The notes below the pieces were generated by a model that saw nothing but the letters and a program-made list of their open reading frames with translations, was not told the origin of the DNA and did no database searches. A DNA stretch of 64,000 bases, taken from the NCBI RefSeq assembly GCF_030814695.1, contig NZ_JAUSVL010000001.1, positions 2,454,227 to 2,518,226 on the forward strand, given 5' to 3'. A program made the position numbers and the translations under genes. Shown here piece after piece: positions 57,390 through 64,000 of this stretch. Within the stretch, counting starts at the first letter, position 1; each line of letters begins with the position of its first letter. Origin of the DNA: Oligosphaera ethanolica. Lineage in GTDB: Bacteria > Verrucomicrobiota > Lentisphaeria > Oligosphaerales > Oligosphaeraceae.

Positions 57390-57674
57390 ATGGCTGAAAC
57401 AGAAGAAGTAAAACAGGAACGAAACCTGCGTAAAGTGTTGACCGCAACTGTGGTCAGCGATAAGCAGGACAAGACCTTGGTGGTCAAGGTCGATCGTCGC
57501 TCACCCCATCCGCTTTACCGCAAGGTGGTGAAGGTCACAAGCAAGTGCTATGTGCACGACGAGAACAACGAGGCCAAGGTCGGCGACGTCGTCGAGATCA
57601 TGGAGACCCGGCCTCTGAGCAAAATGAAACGTTGGCGTCTGGTGTCCATCATCCAGCGCGCCGTGACTGACTGA
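57390..57674 (+). CDS. rpsQ: Ribosomal protein S17
   Basis: A 94-residue OB-fold 30S protein. [29 protein letters not shown] and [21 protein letters not shown] are conserved. ATG 57390, 13 bases after rpmC. Confidence 0.97.
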   Translation: MAETEEVKQERNLRKVLTATVVSDKQDKTLVVKVDRRSPHPLYRKVVKVTSKCYVHDENNEAKVGDVVEIMETRPLSKMKRWRLVSIIQRAVTD

Positions 57675-57687
57675 GGAGGTATTCACC

Positions 57688-58053
57688 ATGATTCAGATGC
57701 AAACCACATTGGATGTGGCGGACAATTCCGGCGCGCGGAAGATTATGGCGATACGGACCTTGGGCCAGGGCAAACGGATCGCCGCCATCGGCGACATCAT
57801 TCGCGCCTCGGTGAAAGAGGCCCAGCCAAACGCCGCCATCAAGAAGGGCGAAGTGGTCCGCGCGGTTGTCGTGCGTACCGCGATGAATATCCGTCGTTCC
57901 GACGGGTCCTTTCTCCGCTTCGACCGCAATGCCGCGGTCATCATTGACGAAGATGGCAATCCGAAAGGCACGCGCATTTTCGGGCCAGTAGCGCGCGAGT
58001 TGCGTGACAAGAACTTTATGAAAATTGTCTCGTTGGCTCCGGAGGTGCTGTGA
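57688..58053 (+). CDS. rplN: Ribosomal protein L14
   Basis: A 121-residue 50S protein. [20 protein letters not shown] and the [24 protein letters not shown] end are canonical. GAGGAGGT precedes the ATG. Its stop overlaps the next start (TGATG). Confidence 0.98.
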   Translation: MIQMQTTLDVADNSGARKIMAIRTLGQGKRIAAIGDIIRASVKEAQPNAAIKKGEVVRAVVVRTAMNIRRSDGSFLRFDRNAAVIIDEDGNPKGTRIFGPVARELRDKNFMKIVSLAPEVL

Positions 58054-58307
58054 TGGCGAAAGCAACAATTAAGAAGAACGACGTGGTGTTCGTCATTGCG
58101 GGTGCTGACAAAGGCAAGAGCGGCAAGGTTCTGTCGAAGGACAGCAAGTCGTCCCGGGTGACTGTCGAGGGCGTGGCCGTCCGCAAGAAGACGATCAAGC
58201 GCTCCCAGGAACATCCGAATGGCGGCATTGAAGAGCGTGAATGCCCGATTCACATCTCGAATGTGATGGCGGAAGAGCGCTACCGGGCCAGGCGTTCGGA
58301 AAAGTGA
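58053..58307 (+). CDS. rplX: Ribosomal protein L24
   Basis: An 84-residue 50S protein with a KOW motif (KNDVVFVIAGADKGKSGKVL). Start ATG at 58053 with GGAGGTG at 58041-58047; the GTG at 58050 is less likely. Confidence 0.96.
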   Translation: MAKATIKKNDVVFVIAGADKGKSGKVLSKDSKSSRVTVEGVAVRKKTIKRSQEHPNGGIEERECPIHISNVMAEERYRARRSEK

Positions 58308-58332
58308 AGTAGTCTAAACGCGAGGTCTGGAA

Positions 58333-58875
58333 ATGATTAGCAGCATATTATACGATCAGTATAAGCAGAACATAGTGCCGCAGCTCAAAGAGAAACGCGG
58401 CTACAAGAATCCGATGGAAATTCCGCATCTGGTGAAGATCGTGATCAACACCGGTGTGGGTACGGACAAGGACCGCGAGGTCATGCAGGCCGCGTCGGAC
58501 ACCCTTGGCATGATCACGGGCCAGAAGCCGGTGATCACCAAGTCGCGGAAGAACATCTCGAATTTCAAGCTGCGCAAGGGCATGGCCGTCGGTGCCAGCG
58601 TCACCCTTCGTCGCGGCGCCATGTACAATTTTCTCTATCGTTTGATCAACATCGTGTTGCCGCGGGTACGTGACTTTCGTGGTGTGTCAGCCAAGTCCTT
58701 TGATGGTGTCGGCAACTACAATTTCGGTCTGACGGATCAGTCGGTGTTCACGGAGATTGATCTGGACAAGATCAAGCACACGATCGGTATGAACATCACC
58801 ATCGTGACGACTGCGAAAACCGATGATGAAGCCCGTGACCTGTTAAGCATGCTGGGCATGCCGTTTGCCAACTGA
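58333..58875 (+). CDS. rplE: Ribosomal protein L5
   Basis: A 180-residue 5S-rRNA-binding 50S protein. VIPQ-like N-terminus ([30 protein letters not shown]), [32 protein letters not shown] and [12 protein letters not shown] are canonical. Confidence 0.98.
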   Translation: MISSILYDQYKQNIVPQLKEKRGYKNPMEIPHLVKIVINTGVGTDKDREVMQAASDTLGMITGQKPVITKSRKNISNFKLRKGMAVGASVTLRRGAMYNFLYRLINIVLPRVRDFRGVSAKSFDGVGNYNFGLTDQSVFTEIDLDKIKHTIGMNITIVTTAKTDDEARDLLSMLGMPFAN

Positions 58876-58888
58876 AGGGGATAAAAAC

Positions 58889-59074
58889 GTGGCCAGGAAA
58901 AGTCTGATAGTCAAATCCCAGAGGACGCCCAAGTTTTCGGTGCGTAGTTACAACCGTTGCGAGCGCTGCGGGCGTGCGCGCGCATACATTCGCAAGTTCC
59001 ATCTTTGCCGTATTTGCTTCCGCGAGCTGGCCAGCAACGGGCAGATTCCAGGTGTCATGAAGGCGAGCTGGTAA
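58889..59074 (+). CDS. rpsN: Ribosomal protein S14, zinc-binding type
   Basis: A 61-residue 30S protein. GTG start at 58889 with GAAGGGG 8 bases upstream. C-x2-C...C-x2-C zinc ribbon ([17 protein letters not shown]) marks the short Zn type. Confidence 0.96.
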   Translation: MARKSLIVKSQRTPKFSVRSYNRCERCGRARAYIRKFHLCRICFRELASNGQIPGVMKASW

Positions 59075-59087
59075 GAGGAGAGCGACC

Positions 59088-59492
59088 ATGAGCATGAGCG
59101 ATCCAATCTCTGACATGCTGACCCGTGTGCGTAATGCATCAACTGCAAAGTTGCCGCTGGCCAGCATGCCGTCTTCGAAAATGCGTACCGCGTTGGCGGA
59201 AACGCTGCGCGAGGCGGGTTACATCGAAGGTTACGCTGTCGAGGACATCGGCAGCAACAAGAAGAATCTCACCATCACTCTCAAGTACAAGGGCAAGGGC
59301 TCCGTACCGGTGATTGAGGGTATCAAGCGGATCAGCAAGCCGTCCTGCCGCGTCTACGTCGGCTGCGACGAGATTCCGCATGTGTTGGGCGGCCTGGGCA
59401 TCGCGGTGCTTTCCACTTCGGAAGGCCTCATGAGCGACAGGGCGGCTCGGAAACGTAAAGTTGGCGGCGAATTGCTCTGCTACGTCTGGTAG
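59088..59492 (+). CDS. rpsH: Ribosomal protein S8
   Basis: A 134-residue 30S protein that nucleates the platform. DPISDMLTRVRNA, KRISKPSCRVYVG and LGIAVLSTSEGLMSDRAARKRKVGGELLCYVW are canonical. GAGGAG upstream of ATG 59088. Confidence 0.98.
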   Translation: MSMSDPISDMLTRVRNASTAKLPLASMPSSKMRTALAETLREAGYIEGYAVEDIGSNKKNLTITLKYKGKGSVPVIEGIKRISKPSCRVYVGCDEIPHVLGGLGIAVLSTSEGLMSDRAARKRKVGGELLCYVW

Positions 59493-59524
59493 TCGGAGCC
59501 AGCACAGAATAGGGAAATGCAGAC

Positions 59525-60067
59525 ATGTCACGCATGGGCAACAAACCAATCGCCTTGGACCCGAAGGTAAAGCTGGACGTATCCGGTCAGGACGTCAGCG
59601 TTACCGGTCCGAAGGGCACCTTGAAATATCAGCTGCCGGAAGGCATCACCTTGAAGCAGGACGGCGACGTTCTGCATGTTCTGCGGGAACGCGAGGACGA
59701 CAAGGAGCTGAAGATGAAACACGGTCTGGTGCGCAGCCTGCTGAACGCCATGATCGTCGGTACCAGCACGGGTTTCAAGCAGGAGCTTGAGCTGTTCGGC
59801 GTTGGTTACCGCGCGCAGCTGGCCGGTCAGAAGCTGACCCTGAGCCTCGGCTATTCCAATCCGATCGAGTACACGGTACCCGCAAACGTCAAGGTCAGCA
59901 TGGCTGATCAGACGCACATCAGCTTGGAGAGCATTGACAAGCAGCTGGTTGGCCAAGTTGCCGCGACGATCCGCCGTTTCCGCACCCCCGATGCCTACCA
60001 TGGCAAGGGCGTGCGCTATGCCGGCGAACAGATCACGCTGAAGGAAGGCAAGAAGGTTGGCGCATAA
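59525..60067 (+). CDS. rplF: Ribosomal protein L6
   Basis: A 180-residue 50S protein of two L6 domains. MSRMGNKPIALDPKV, GPKG, LELFGVGYRAQLAG and RTPDAYHGKGVRYAGE are diagnostic. Confidence 0.98.
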   Translation: MSRMGNKPIALDPKVKLDVSGQDVSVTGPKGTLKYQLPEGITLKQDGDVLHVLREREDDKELKMKHGLVRSLLNAMIVGTSTGFKQELELFGVGYRAQLAGQKLTLSLGYSNPIEYTVPANVKVSMADQTHISLESIDKQLVGQVAATIRRFRTPDAYHGKGVRYAGEQITLKEGKKVGA

Positions 60068-60154
60068 TACGCTGTAAACGGCAGCGGGCTCATCCGCTGA
60101 CAGCATGAGAACACAGTGGCGAAGCGGATTGGCAATTTGGGAGTTTAAGAAGAA

Positions 60155-60517
60155 ATGAGTAAGCAGAATAACAAAGAGGCGCGTCAGCGCCGTCATGAGC
60201 GGCTTCGCCGGACCCTGTCGGGCACGGCAGTTATGCCGCGGCTGTGCGTTTGCCGGACGGGCGGTCATATCTATGCGCAGGTCATTGATGACGACGCGCA
60301 GCGGACGATTGTGTCGGCATCCACCCTGGAAGCGTCGGCTCGCGAACAGAAGCTGAAGGCGAACGTGGCCAGTGCGACCATTATCGGCAAGTGCATTGCC
60401 GAGCGGGCGCTGGCAGCGGATGTCAAGCAGGTTGTCTATGATCGTGGCGGCTTTCTCTACCACGGTTGTGTGAAGGCGTTGGCAGACGCGGCCCGTGCGG
60501 CCGGTCTGAAGTTTTGA
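60155..60517 (+). CDS. rplR: Ribosomal protein L18
   Basis: A 120-residue 5S-binding 50S protein. RLRRTLSGTAVMPRLCVCRT, HIYAQVIDDDAQRT and VYDRGGFLYHGCVKALADAARAAGL are canonical. Confidence 0.97.
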   Translation: MSKQNNKEARQRRHERLRRTLSGTAVMPRLCVCRTGGHIYAQVIDDDAQRTIVSASTLEASAREQKLKANVASATIIGKCIAERALAADVKQVVYDRGGFLYHGCVKALADAARAAGLKF

Positions 60518-60615
60518 TCAGGGTGATCGGCTGGACTTAGGCATGACAGGAACCGCGGCGAGCGGCTGATCCAGGAGCAAAAGGTCGGCATCACAGAGGA
60601 TTAGGAGAACATTCC

Positions 60616-61167
60616 GTGGCAGAGCAATACAAAGATAAAGCGGAGAAAGAAGAGACGCCTCAGGTCGAACAGCGCGGTGCGGCCGACATGGCTGCCGCCG
60701 AGGGCGAGTTCGAGGAGCGCGTCGTTTCAGTCAACCGCAGCAGCAAAGTGGTCAAGGGCGGCCGTAACTTTTCGTTCAGTGCGCTGATCGTGGTTGGCGA
60801 CGGCAAGGGGCGAGTCGGCATGGGCTTTGGCAAGGCGAACGAAGTGGCCGACGCCATCCGCAAGGGCGGCGAGCAGGCTCGGCGGCATTTGGTGACCGTG
60901 CCGATGCACGGCAGCACCGTGACGCACCTGGTGCATGCCAATTACGGCGGTTCGCAGGTGATGGTTCGGCCTGCCTCGGCAGGTACTGGCTTGATTGCTG
61001 GTGGCGGCATGCGGCACGTTTTGGAACTGGCGGGGGTCAAGGACGTTCTGGGCAAGTCCTTGGGATCAAAGAATGCGGTGAACGTGGTGAAGGCCACCTT
61101 TACGGCGATCGCCAAACTGCGCACGCGCGCCGAGATTCTGGCCAAGCGTGACATCAACGCCCTGTAA
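60616..61167 (+). CDS. rpsE: Ribosomal protein S5
   Basis: A 183-residue 30S protein. GTG start at 60616. An acidic N-terminal extension of about 35 residues precedes FEERVVSVNRSSKVVKGGRNFSFSALIVVGDGKGRVG (double-stranded RNA-binding fold); later GSTVTHLVHANYGG, VRPASAGTGLIAGGGMR and GSKNAVNVVKAT. Followed directly by rplO with no rpmD between. Confidence 0.98.
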   Translation: MAEQYKDKAEKEETPQVEQRGAADMAAAEGEFEERVVSVNRSSKVVKGGRNFSFSALIVVGDGKGRVGMGFGKANEVADAIRKGGEQARRHLVTVPMHGSTVTHLVHANYGGSQVMVRPASAGTGLIAGGGMRHVLELAGVKDVLGKSLGSKNAVNVVKATFTAIAKLRTRAEILAKRDINAL

Positions 61168-61200
61168 GCAATCAACCTGCACGTGAGGATAGTGATAGCA

Positions 61201-61674
61201 ATGAAACTTCATGAGCTGCATAATACAGTTCCGCGTCAAAGCCGCAAGCGCGTTGGCCGCGGCGACGGTTCCGGCAATGGCCGTACCGCTGGTCGTGGTG
61301 ACAAAGGCGCGGGTGCCCGTTCGGGTTACTCTCGCCGGCCTCACTTTGAGGGTGGCCAGATTCCCCTGATCCGGCGCTTGCCGAAGCGGGGCTTCAACAA
61401 CCCGAACCATCTTGAATACAACGTCATCAACCTGGATGTCATCGAAGAGAATTTCGAGAAGGACCAGCTGATTGACAAGCAGGTGCTGATGGCCAGCGGT
61501 TTGCTCGGCAAGAGCGACCTGCCGCTGAAGATCCTTGGCGACGGCGATGTCAGCAAGGCCCTGACCATCAAGGCCGACAAGTTTTCTGCGAGTGCGCGTG
61601 AGAAGATTGAGCGCGCTGGCGGGAAATGCGTCGATGCGAAGGCGACCGCGGAGACGGACGCGCCGGCATCCTAA
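61201..61674 (+). CDS. rplO: Ribosomal protein L15
   Basis: A 157-residue 50S protein. The Gly/Arg-rich N-terminal extension ([25 protein letters not shown]) and the [19 protein letters not shown] block are typical. ATG at 61201; the frame opens six codons earlier. The rpsE-rplO gap is only 33 bases. Confidence 0.97.
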   Translation: MKLHELHNTVPRQSRKRVGRGDGSGNGRTAGRGDKGAGARSGYSRRPHFEGGQIPLIRRLPKRGFNNPNHLEYNVINLDVIEENFEKDQLIDKQVLMASGLLGKSDLPLKILGDGDVSKALTIKADKFSASAREKIERAGGKCVDAKATAETDAPAS

Positions 61675-61790
61675 GGGTCTGAAGGGGTAGGGCATGGGTG
61701 CCCGTCTGCTGGGAGGTGCCGGCGCGCCAGCCGGCGCCGGCAGAGATGGCAACGGGCTCGGGCACACCGCAACGTGACAAGGAATCAGAC

Positions 61791-63161
61791 ATGATTTCAG
61801 CCTATTTGAATTGCTTCAGAATACCGGAATTAAAACAGCGCCTGCTGCTTACCTTCGGGTTGATTGCCATCTGCCGCATCACCAGTGTTTTGCCTTGCCC
61901 CGGCGTCGATCCGGCGGCTTTGGCGGAACTCTTCAAGCAGATTGGTGGCAACCGGGGTACTGGCGGTGTTTTTGACATGTTAGACCTCTTCAGTGGCGGC
62001 GCCATGGAGAATTTTGCCGTTGGTGCTCTGGGCATCATGCCCTACATTTCGGCATCGATCATTCTGCAGTTGATGACGCCGGTGTTGCCGCAGTTGGAGC
62101 GGATGGTCCGCGAGGGCGAGAGCGGCCGGCAGAAATACAATCAGATCATGCGTTACGTCACTTTGGTGATCTGCGTGATTCAGGGCACCATGTTCGCGCT
62201 GGCCATGATGCGGCCGGACAAGTTGAATTTGCCCAGTGGCATCAGTGTGGTCAGCAATCCCGGCGTTGGTTTCATCATCTCGACGGTCATCACCCTGACT
62301 GCTGGCGCGATGTTCATCATGTGGCTTGGCGAAGTGATCACCGAGAAGGGCATCGGCAACGGCGCGTCCCTGATCATCACCGTGAACATCATTGCTCGGC
62401 TCCCCCAGGCTTTGGTCAGCCTCGTCACGCTGGTTTTTGGTGCGGCGGCGACGGGTGGCAGTGAGCTGACAGTCGTGCATCTGCTGTTGCTGGTGGCGAT
62501 GTTCTTCCTGGTCTGTGCCGGCGCGGTGGCGTTGACTCAGGGCCAGCGGAAAGTGCCCGTGCGTTATGCTCGGCGCGTAGCCGGCGTGGGCGGTTCGACG
62601 ACGGCTCAGACCAGTTACCTACCCTTGCGGGTGAACTACTCGGGCGTCATGCCGATCATCTTTGCGGGGGCGATACTGTCCTTCCCGATGATGCTTCTGC
62701 GTTTTCTGCCGAATACGCCGTGGTTCAGCTGGCTGGTGCCGTTTTTCACCTACGGCAGCACGCCTTATCTGCTGCTTTACGGCCTGATGATCCTGGTTTT
62801 CTCCTTCTTTTGGGTCGCCAATCAGTTCAATCCCATCCAGATTGCTGATGACCTGCAGAAGCATGGCGGCTACGTCCCGGGCATTCGCCCCGGCCAGCCG
62901 ACGGCGGAGTTCCTTGATCATTCGATGACGCGCATCACTCTGGCTGGGGCGATCTTCCTGACCGCTTTGGCGATTTTCCCGATGATCCTCAGCAACGCCA
63001 TGCAGATACCTGGGACCATCGCTCAGTTCTTTGGTGGTACCAGCCTGCTGATCATTGTCGGTGTGTCGTTGGACACCATGCGGCAGATCGAAGGCCATCT
63101 CTTGTCCCGCCATTATGACGGCTTCATGGATAAGGGCCACCTGCGCAGCCGCCGCGGCTGA
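61791..63161 (+). CDS. secY: Protein translocase subunit SecY
   Basis: A 456-residue ten-helix channel protein of the Sec translocon. Conserved RLLLTFGLIAICRITSVLPCPGVD (TM1), ALGIMPYISASIILQLMTPVLPQLE (plug/TM2), GKGIGNGASLI-type block (here EKGIGNGASLIITVN), QGQRKVPVRYARR and LRVNYSGVMPIIFAGAIL. The ATG at 61791 with AAGGA upstream excludes a longer frame. Last gene of the ribosomal cluster. Confidence 0.98.
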   Translation: MISAYLNCFRIPELKQRLLLTFGLIAICRITSVLPCPGVDPAALAELFKQIGGNRGTGGVFDMLDLFSGGAMENFAVGALGIMPYISASIILQLMTPVLPQLERMVREGESGRQKYNQIMRYVTLVICVIQGTMFALAMMRPDKLNLPSGISVVSNPGVGFIISTVITLTAGAMFIMWLGEVITEKGIGNGASLIITVNIIARLPQALVSLVTLVFGAAATGGSELTVVHLLLLVAMFFLVCAGAVALTQGQRKVPVRYARRVAGVGGSTTAQTSYLPLRVNYSGVMPIIFAGAILSFPMMLLRFLPNTPWFSWLVPFFTYGSTPYLLLYGLMILVFSFFWVANQFNPIQIADDLQKHGGYVPGIRPGQPTAEFLDHSMTRITLAGAIFLTALAIFPMILSNAMQIPGTIAQFFGGTSLLIIVGVSLDTMRQIEGHLLSRHYDGFMDKGHLRSRRG

Positions 63162-63196
63162 GCAGAGAACGGACGAGACCGACGTTTGCAATACGG

Positions 63197-63235
63197 ACGC
63201 CGTCAGCCAGTAACACGGGCTGACGGCGTTTTTTT
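63197..63235 (+). terminator. Rho-independent terminator after secY
   Basis: A 12-bp perfect stem ACGCCGTCAGCC (63197-63208) with GGCTGACGGCGT (63218-63229), loop of 9, then a run of seven T. It ends the ribosomal cluster. Confidence 0.95.
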
Positions 63236-63290
63236 CGCCTGCCGCTCAGGGGCCTAGCCGGCCCGGACGCAGGTGCTACGGAACGACACC

Positions 63291-64000
63291 ATGACTCCTA
63301 CGCGAACATATTTTCTAGCGCCGCTGGCCGGTTACAGTGACCTGCCTTTCCGGCGTTGCTGTCGCCGTTTCGGCCTGGTTTACGCGCACACGCCTCTGCT
63401 TGATGCCGGTGCGTTGTTGCATCACGACAGCGAGAATCGGGAGATACTGGCTCGTGGCGACGACGAGCCGTGGCTCGCCGTGCAGCTGATGGGTTGCCGG
63501 CCGGACGACCTGCGCCAGGCCGCCGCCATCCTCAATGACTACCCCTTTGATGCCCTCGATTTCAACATGGGCTGCCCTGTCCGCAAGGTGATGCAGCGCA
63601 ATGCCGGTGCGGCGCTGCTGAAGACGCCGGAGCTCGCTCTGGACTGTGTGCGAGTGCTGCGGGACGTGGTGAAAAAGCCTCTGACCGTCAAGACGCGCAT
63701 TTTGTCCGAAACCGACCCGGATGCCACCGTGCGCTTCTGTCTGGCGTTGCAGGATTGCGGCATCGACGGCTTGACCATCCACGGGCGGCTGCCGCAGCGC
63801 ATTTACGCGGGGCCAGTGGCGATGGCCGTCATCAAGGCCGTGCGCGAGGCCCTGAGCATACCCGTCACTGCCAACGGCGGCATCTTCACGGCAGCCGACG
63901 CCGACGCCCTGGCCACCGGCAGCGGCTGTGACCGCCTCATGGTGGCGCGGGGCGCCATTGGCAATCCCTGGCTGTTCCGCGAGCTCATCCAAGGCCTTGC
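63291..64000 (+). CDS. tRNA-dihydrouridine synthase, 3' end outside the window
   Basis: A FMN-dependent Dus-family enzyme open from ATG 63291 to the window edge (236 codons visible, no stop). FLAPLAGYSDLPFRR opens the barrel, LDFNMGCPVRKVMQRNAGAALL holds the catalytic Cys, LTIHGRL and VTANGGIFTAADADAL the FMN-binding strands, and LMVARGAIGNPWLF the phosphate site. It reduces specific uridines in tRNA; the subfamily (DusA/B/C) is not certain, and the core resembles DusB. It follows the secY terminator, so it is a separate unit. Confidence 0.94.
   Translation, partial: MTPTRTYFLAPLAGYSDLPFRRCCRRFGLVYAHTPLLDAGALLHHDSENREILARGDDEPWLAVQLMGCRPDDLRQAAAILNDYPFDALDFNMGCPVRKVMQRNAGAALLKTPELALDCVRVLRDVVKKPLTVKTRILSETDPDATVRFCLALQDCGIDGLTIHGRLPQRIYAGPVAMAVIKAVREALSIPVTANGGIFTAADADALATGSGCDRLMVARGAIGNPWLFRELIQGL

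Noticed and set aside
63162..63290. Continuation of the ribosomal operon (adk, infA, rpsM)
   Set aside because: A 12-bp stem terminator follows secY and the next gene is a dihydrouridine synthase.

Overview
The window is GC-rich bacterial chromosome, most likely from the PVC superphylum and probably Lentisphaerota (Victivallales/Oligosphaerales-like). This rests on planctomycete-type DUF1549/DUF1553 and DUF1501 proteins under an ECF sigma/zinc anti-sigma pair, several uroporphyrinogen-decarboxylase-fold methyltransferase homologues with a corrinoid protein, carbohydrate genes (GH38, GH4, NagA/NagB, ROK kinase), and a ribosomal protein cluster without rpmD. No database search was possible, so the phylum is an inference; the complete 16S gene here would settle it.

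Layout. 1-7.3 kb (+): end of a large multidomain protein, an MBL-fold hydrolase, an exported lactonase-type beta-propeller and a metallophosphoesterase. 7.3-8.4 kb: gene-free repeats. 8.4-18.0 kb (-): a seven-PAS hybrid histidine kinase, ROK kinase, exopolyphosphatase and polyphosphate kinase, probably one transcription unit. 18.2-22.3 kb (-): trmL, an RRM protein and nagB-nagA. 22.9-24.2 kb (+): a rhamnogalacturonan-lyase-like propeller. 24.4-31.0 kb (+): ECF sigma, ZAS anti-sigma, exported Lys/Gly-rich protein, DUF1549/DUF1553 protein, DUF1501 protein and a large exported protein, several of them coupled by overlapping start and stop codons. 31.8-38.4 kb: four URO-D-fold proteins and a corrinoid protein (+) with an AraC regulator (-). 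38.4-39.8 kb (-): GH4 glycosidase. 41.2-46.5 kb (+): complete rRNA operon, 16S-tRNA-Ala-tRNA-Ile-23S-5S. 46.5-47.5 kb: tandem repeats. 47.6-51.8 kb (+): GH38 alpha-mannosidase and tilS. 52.0-54.2 kb (-): ackA-pta. 54.7-63.2 kb (+): an exported coiled-coil protein, then rplV-rpsC-rplP-rpmC-rpsQ-rplN-rplX-rplE-rpsN-rpsH-rplF-rplR-rpsE-rplO-secY, closed by a terminator. 63.3-64 kb (+): start of a dihydrouridine synthase gene.

The least explained material is intergenic. (i) A composite element of several hairpins, many closed by a GAA triloop, occurs five times in both orientations, with compensatory base changes in its largest stem. (ii) Arrays with a 9-base period, each followed by inverted copies of the same unit, occur four times, three of them between divergent transcription units. 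(iii) Longer tandem repeats lie at 7.9-8.4 kb and 46.5-47.5 kb. On the protein side, the sigma/anti-sigma/DUF1549-1553/DUF1501 operon and the URO-D/corrinoid cluster are the best candidates for poorly described systems.

Functionally the window combines aminosugar and plant or animal glycan degradation (NagAB, GH38, GH4, lyase-like propeller), acetate-forming energy metabolism (AckA-Pta), polyphosphate turnover next to a large multisensor kinase, and probable corrinoid-dependent methyl transfer. This suits an anaerobic or gut-type saccharolytic lifestyle (inference).
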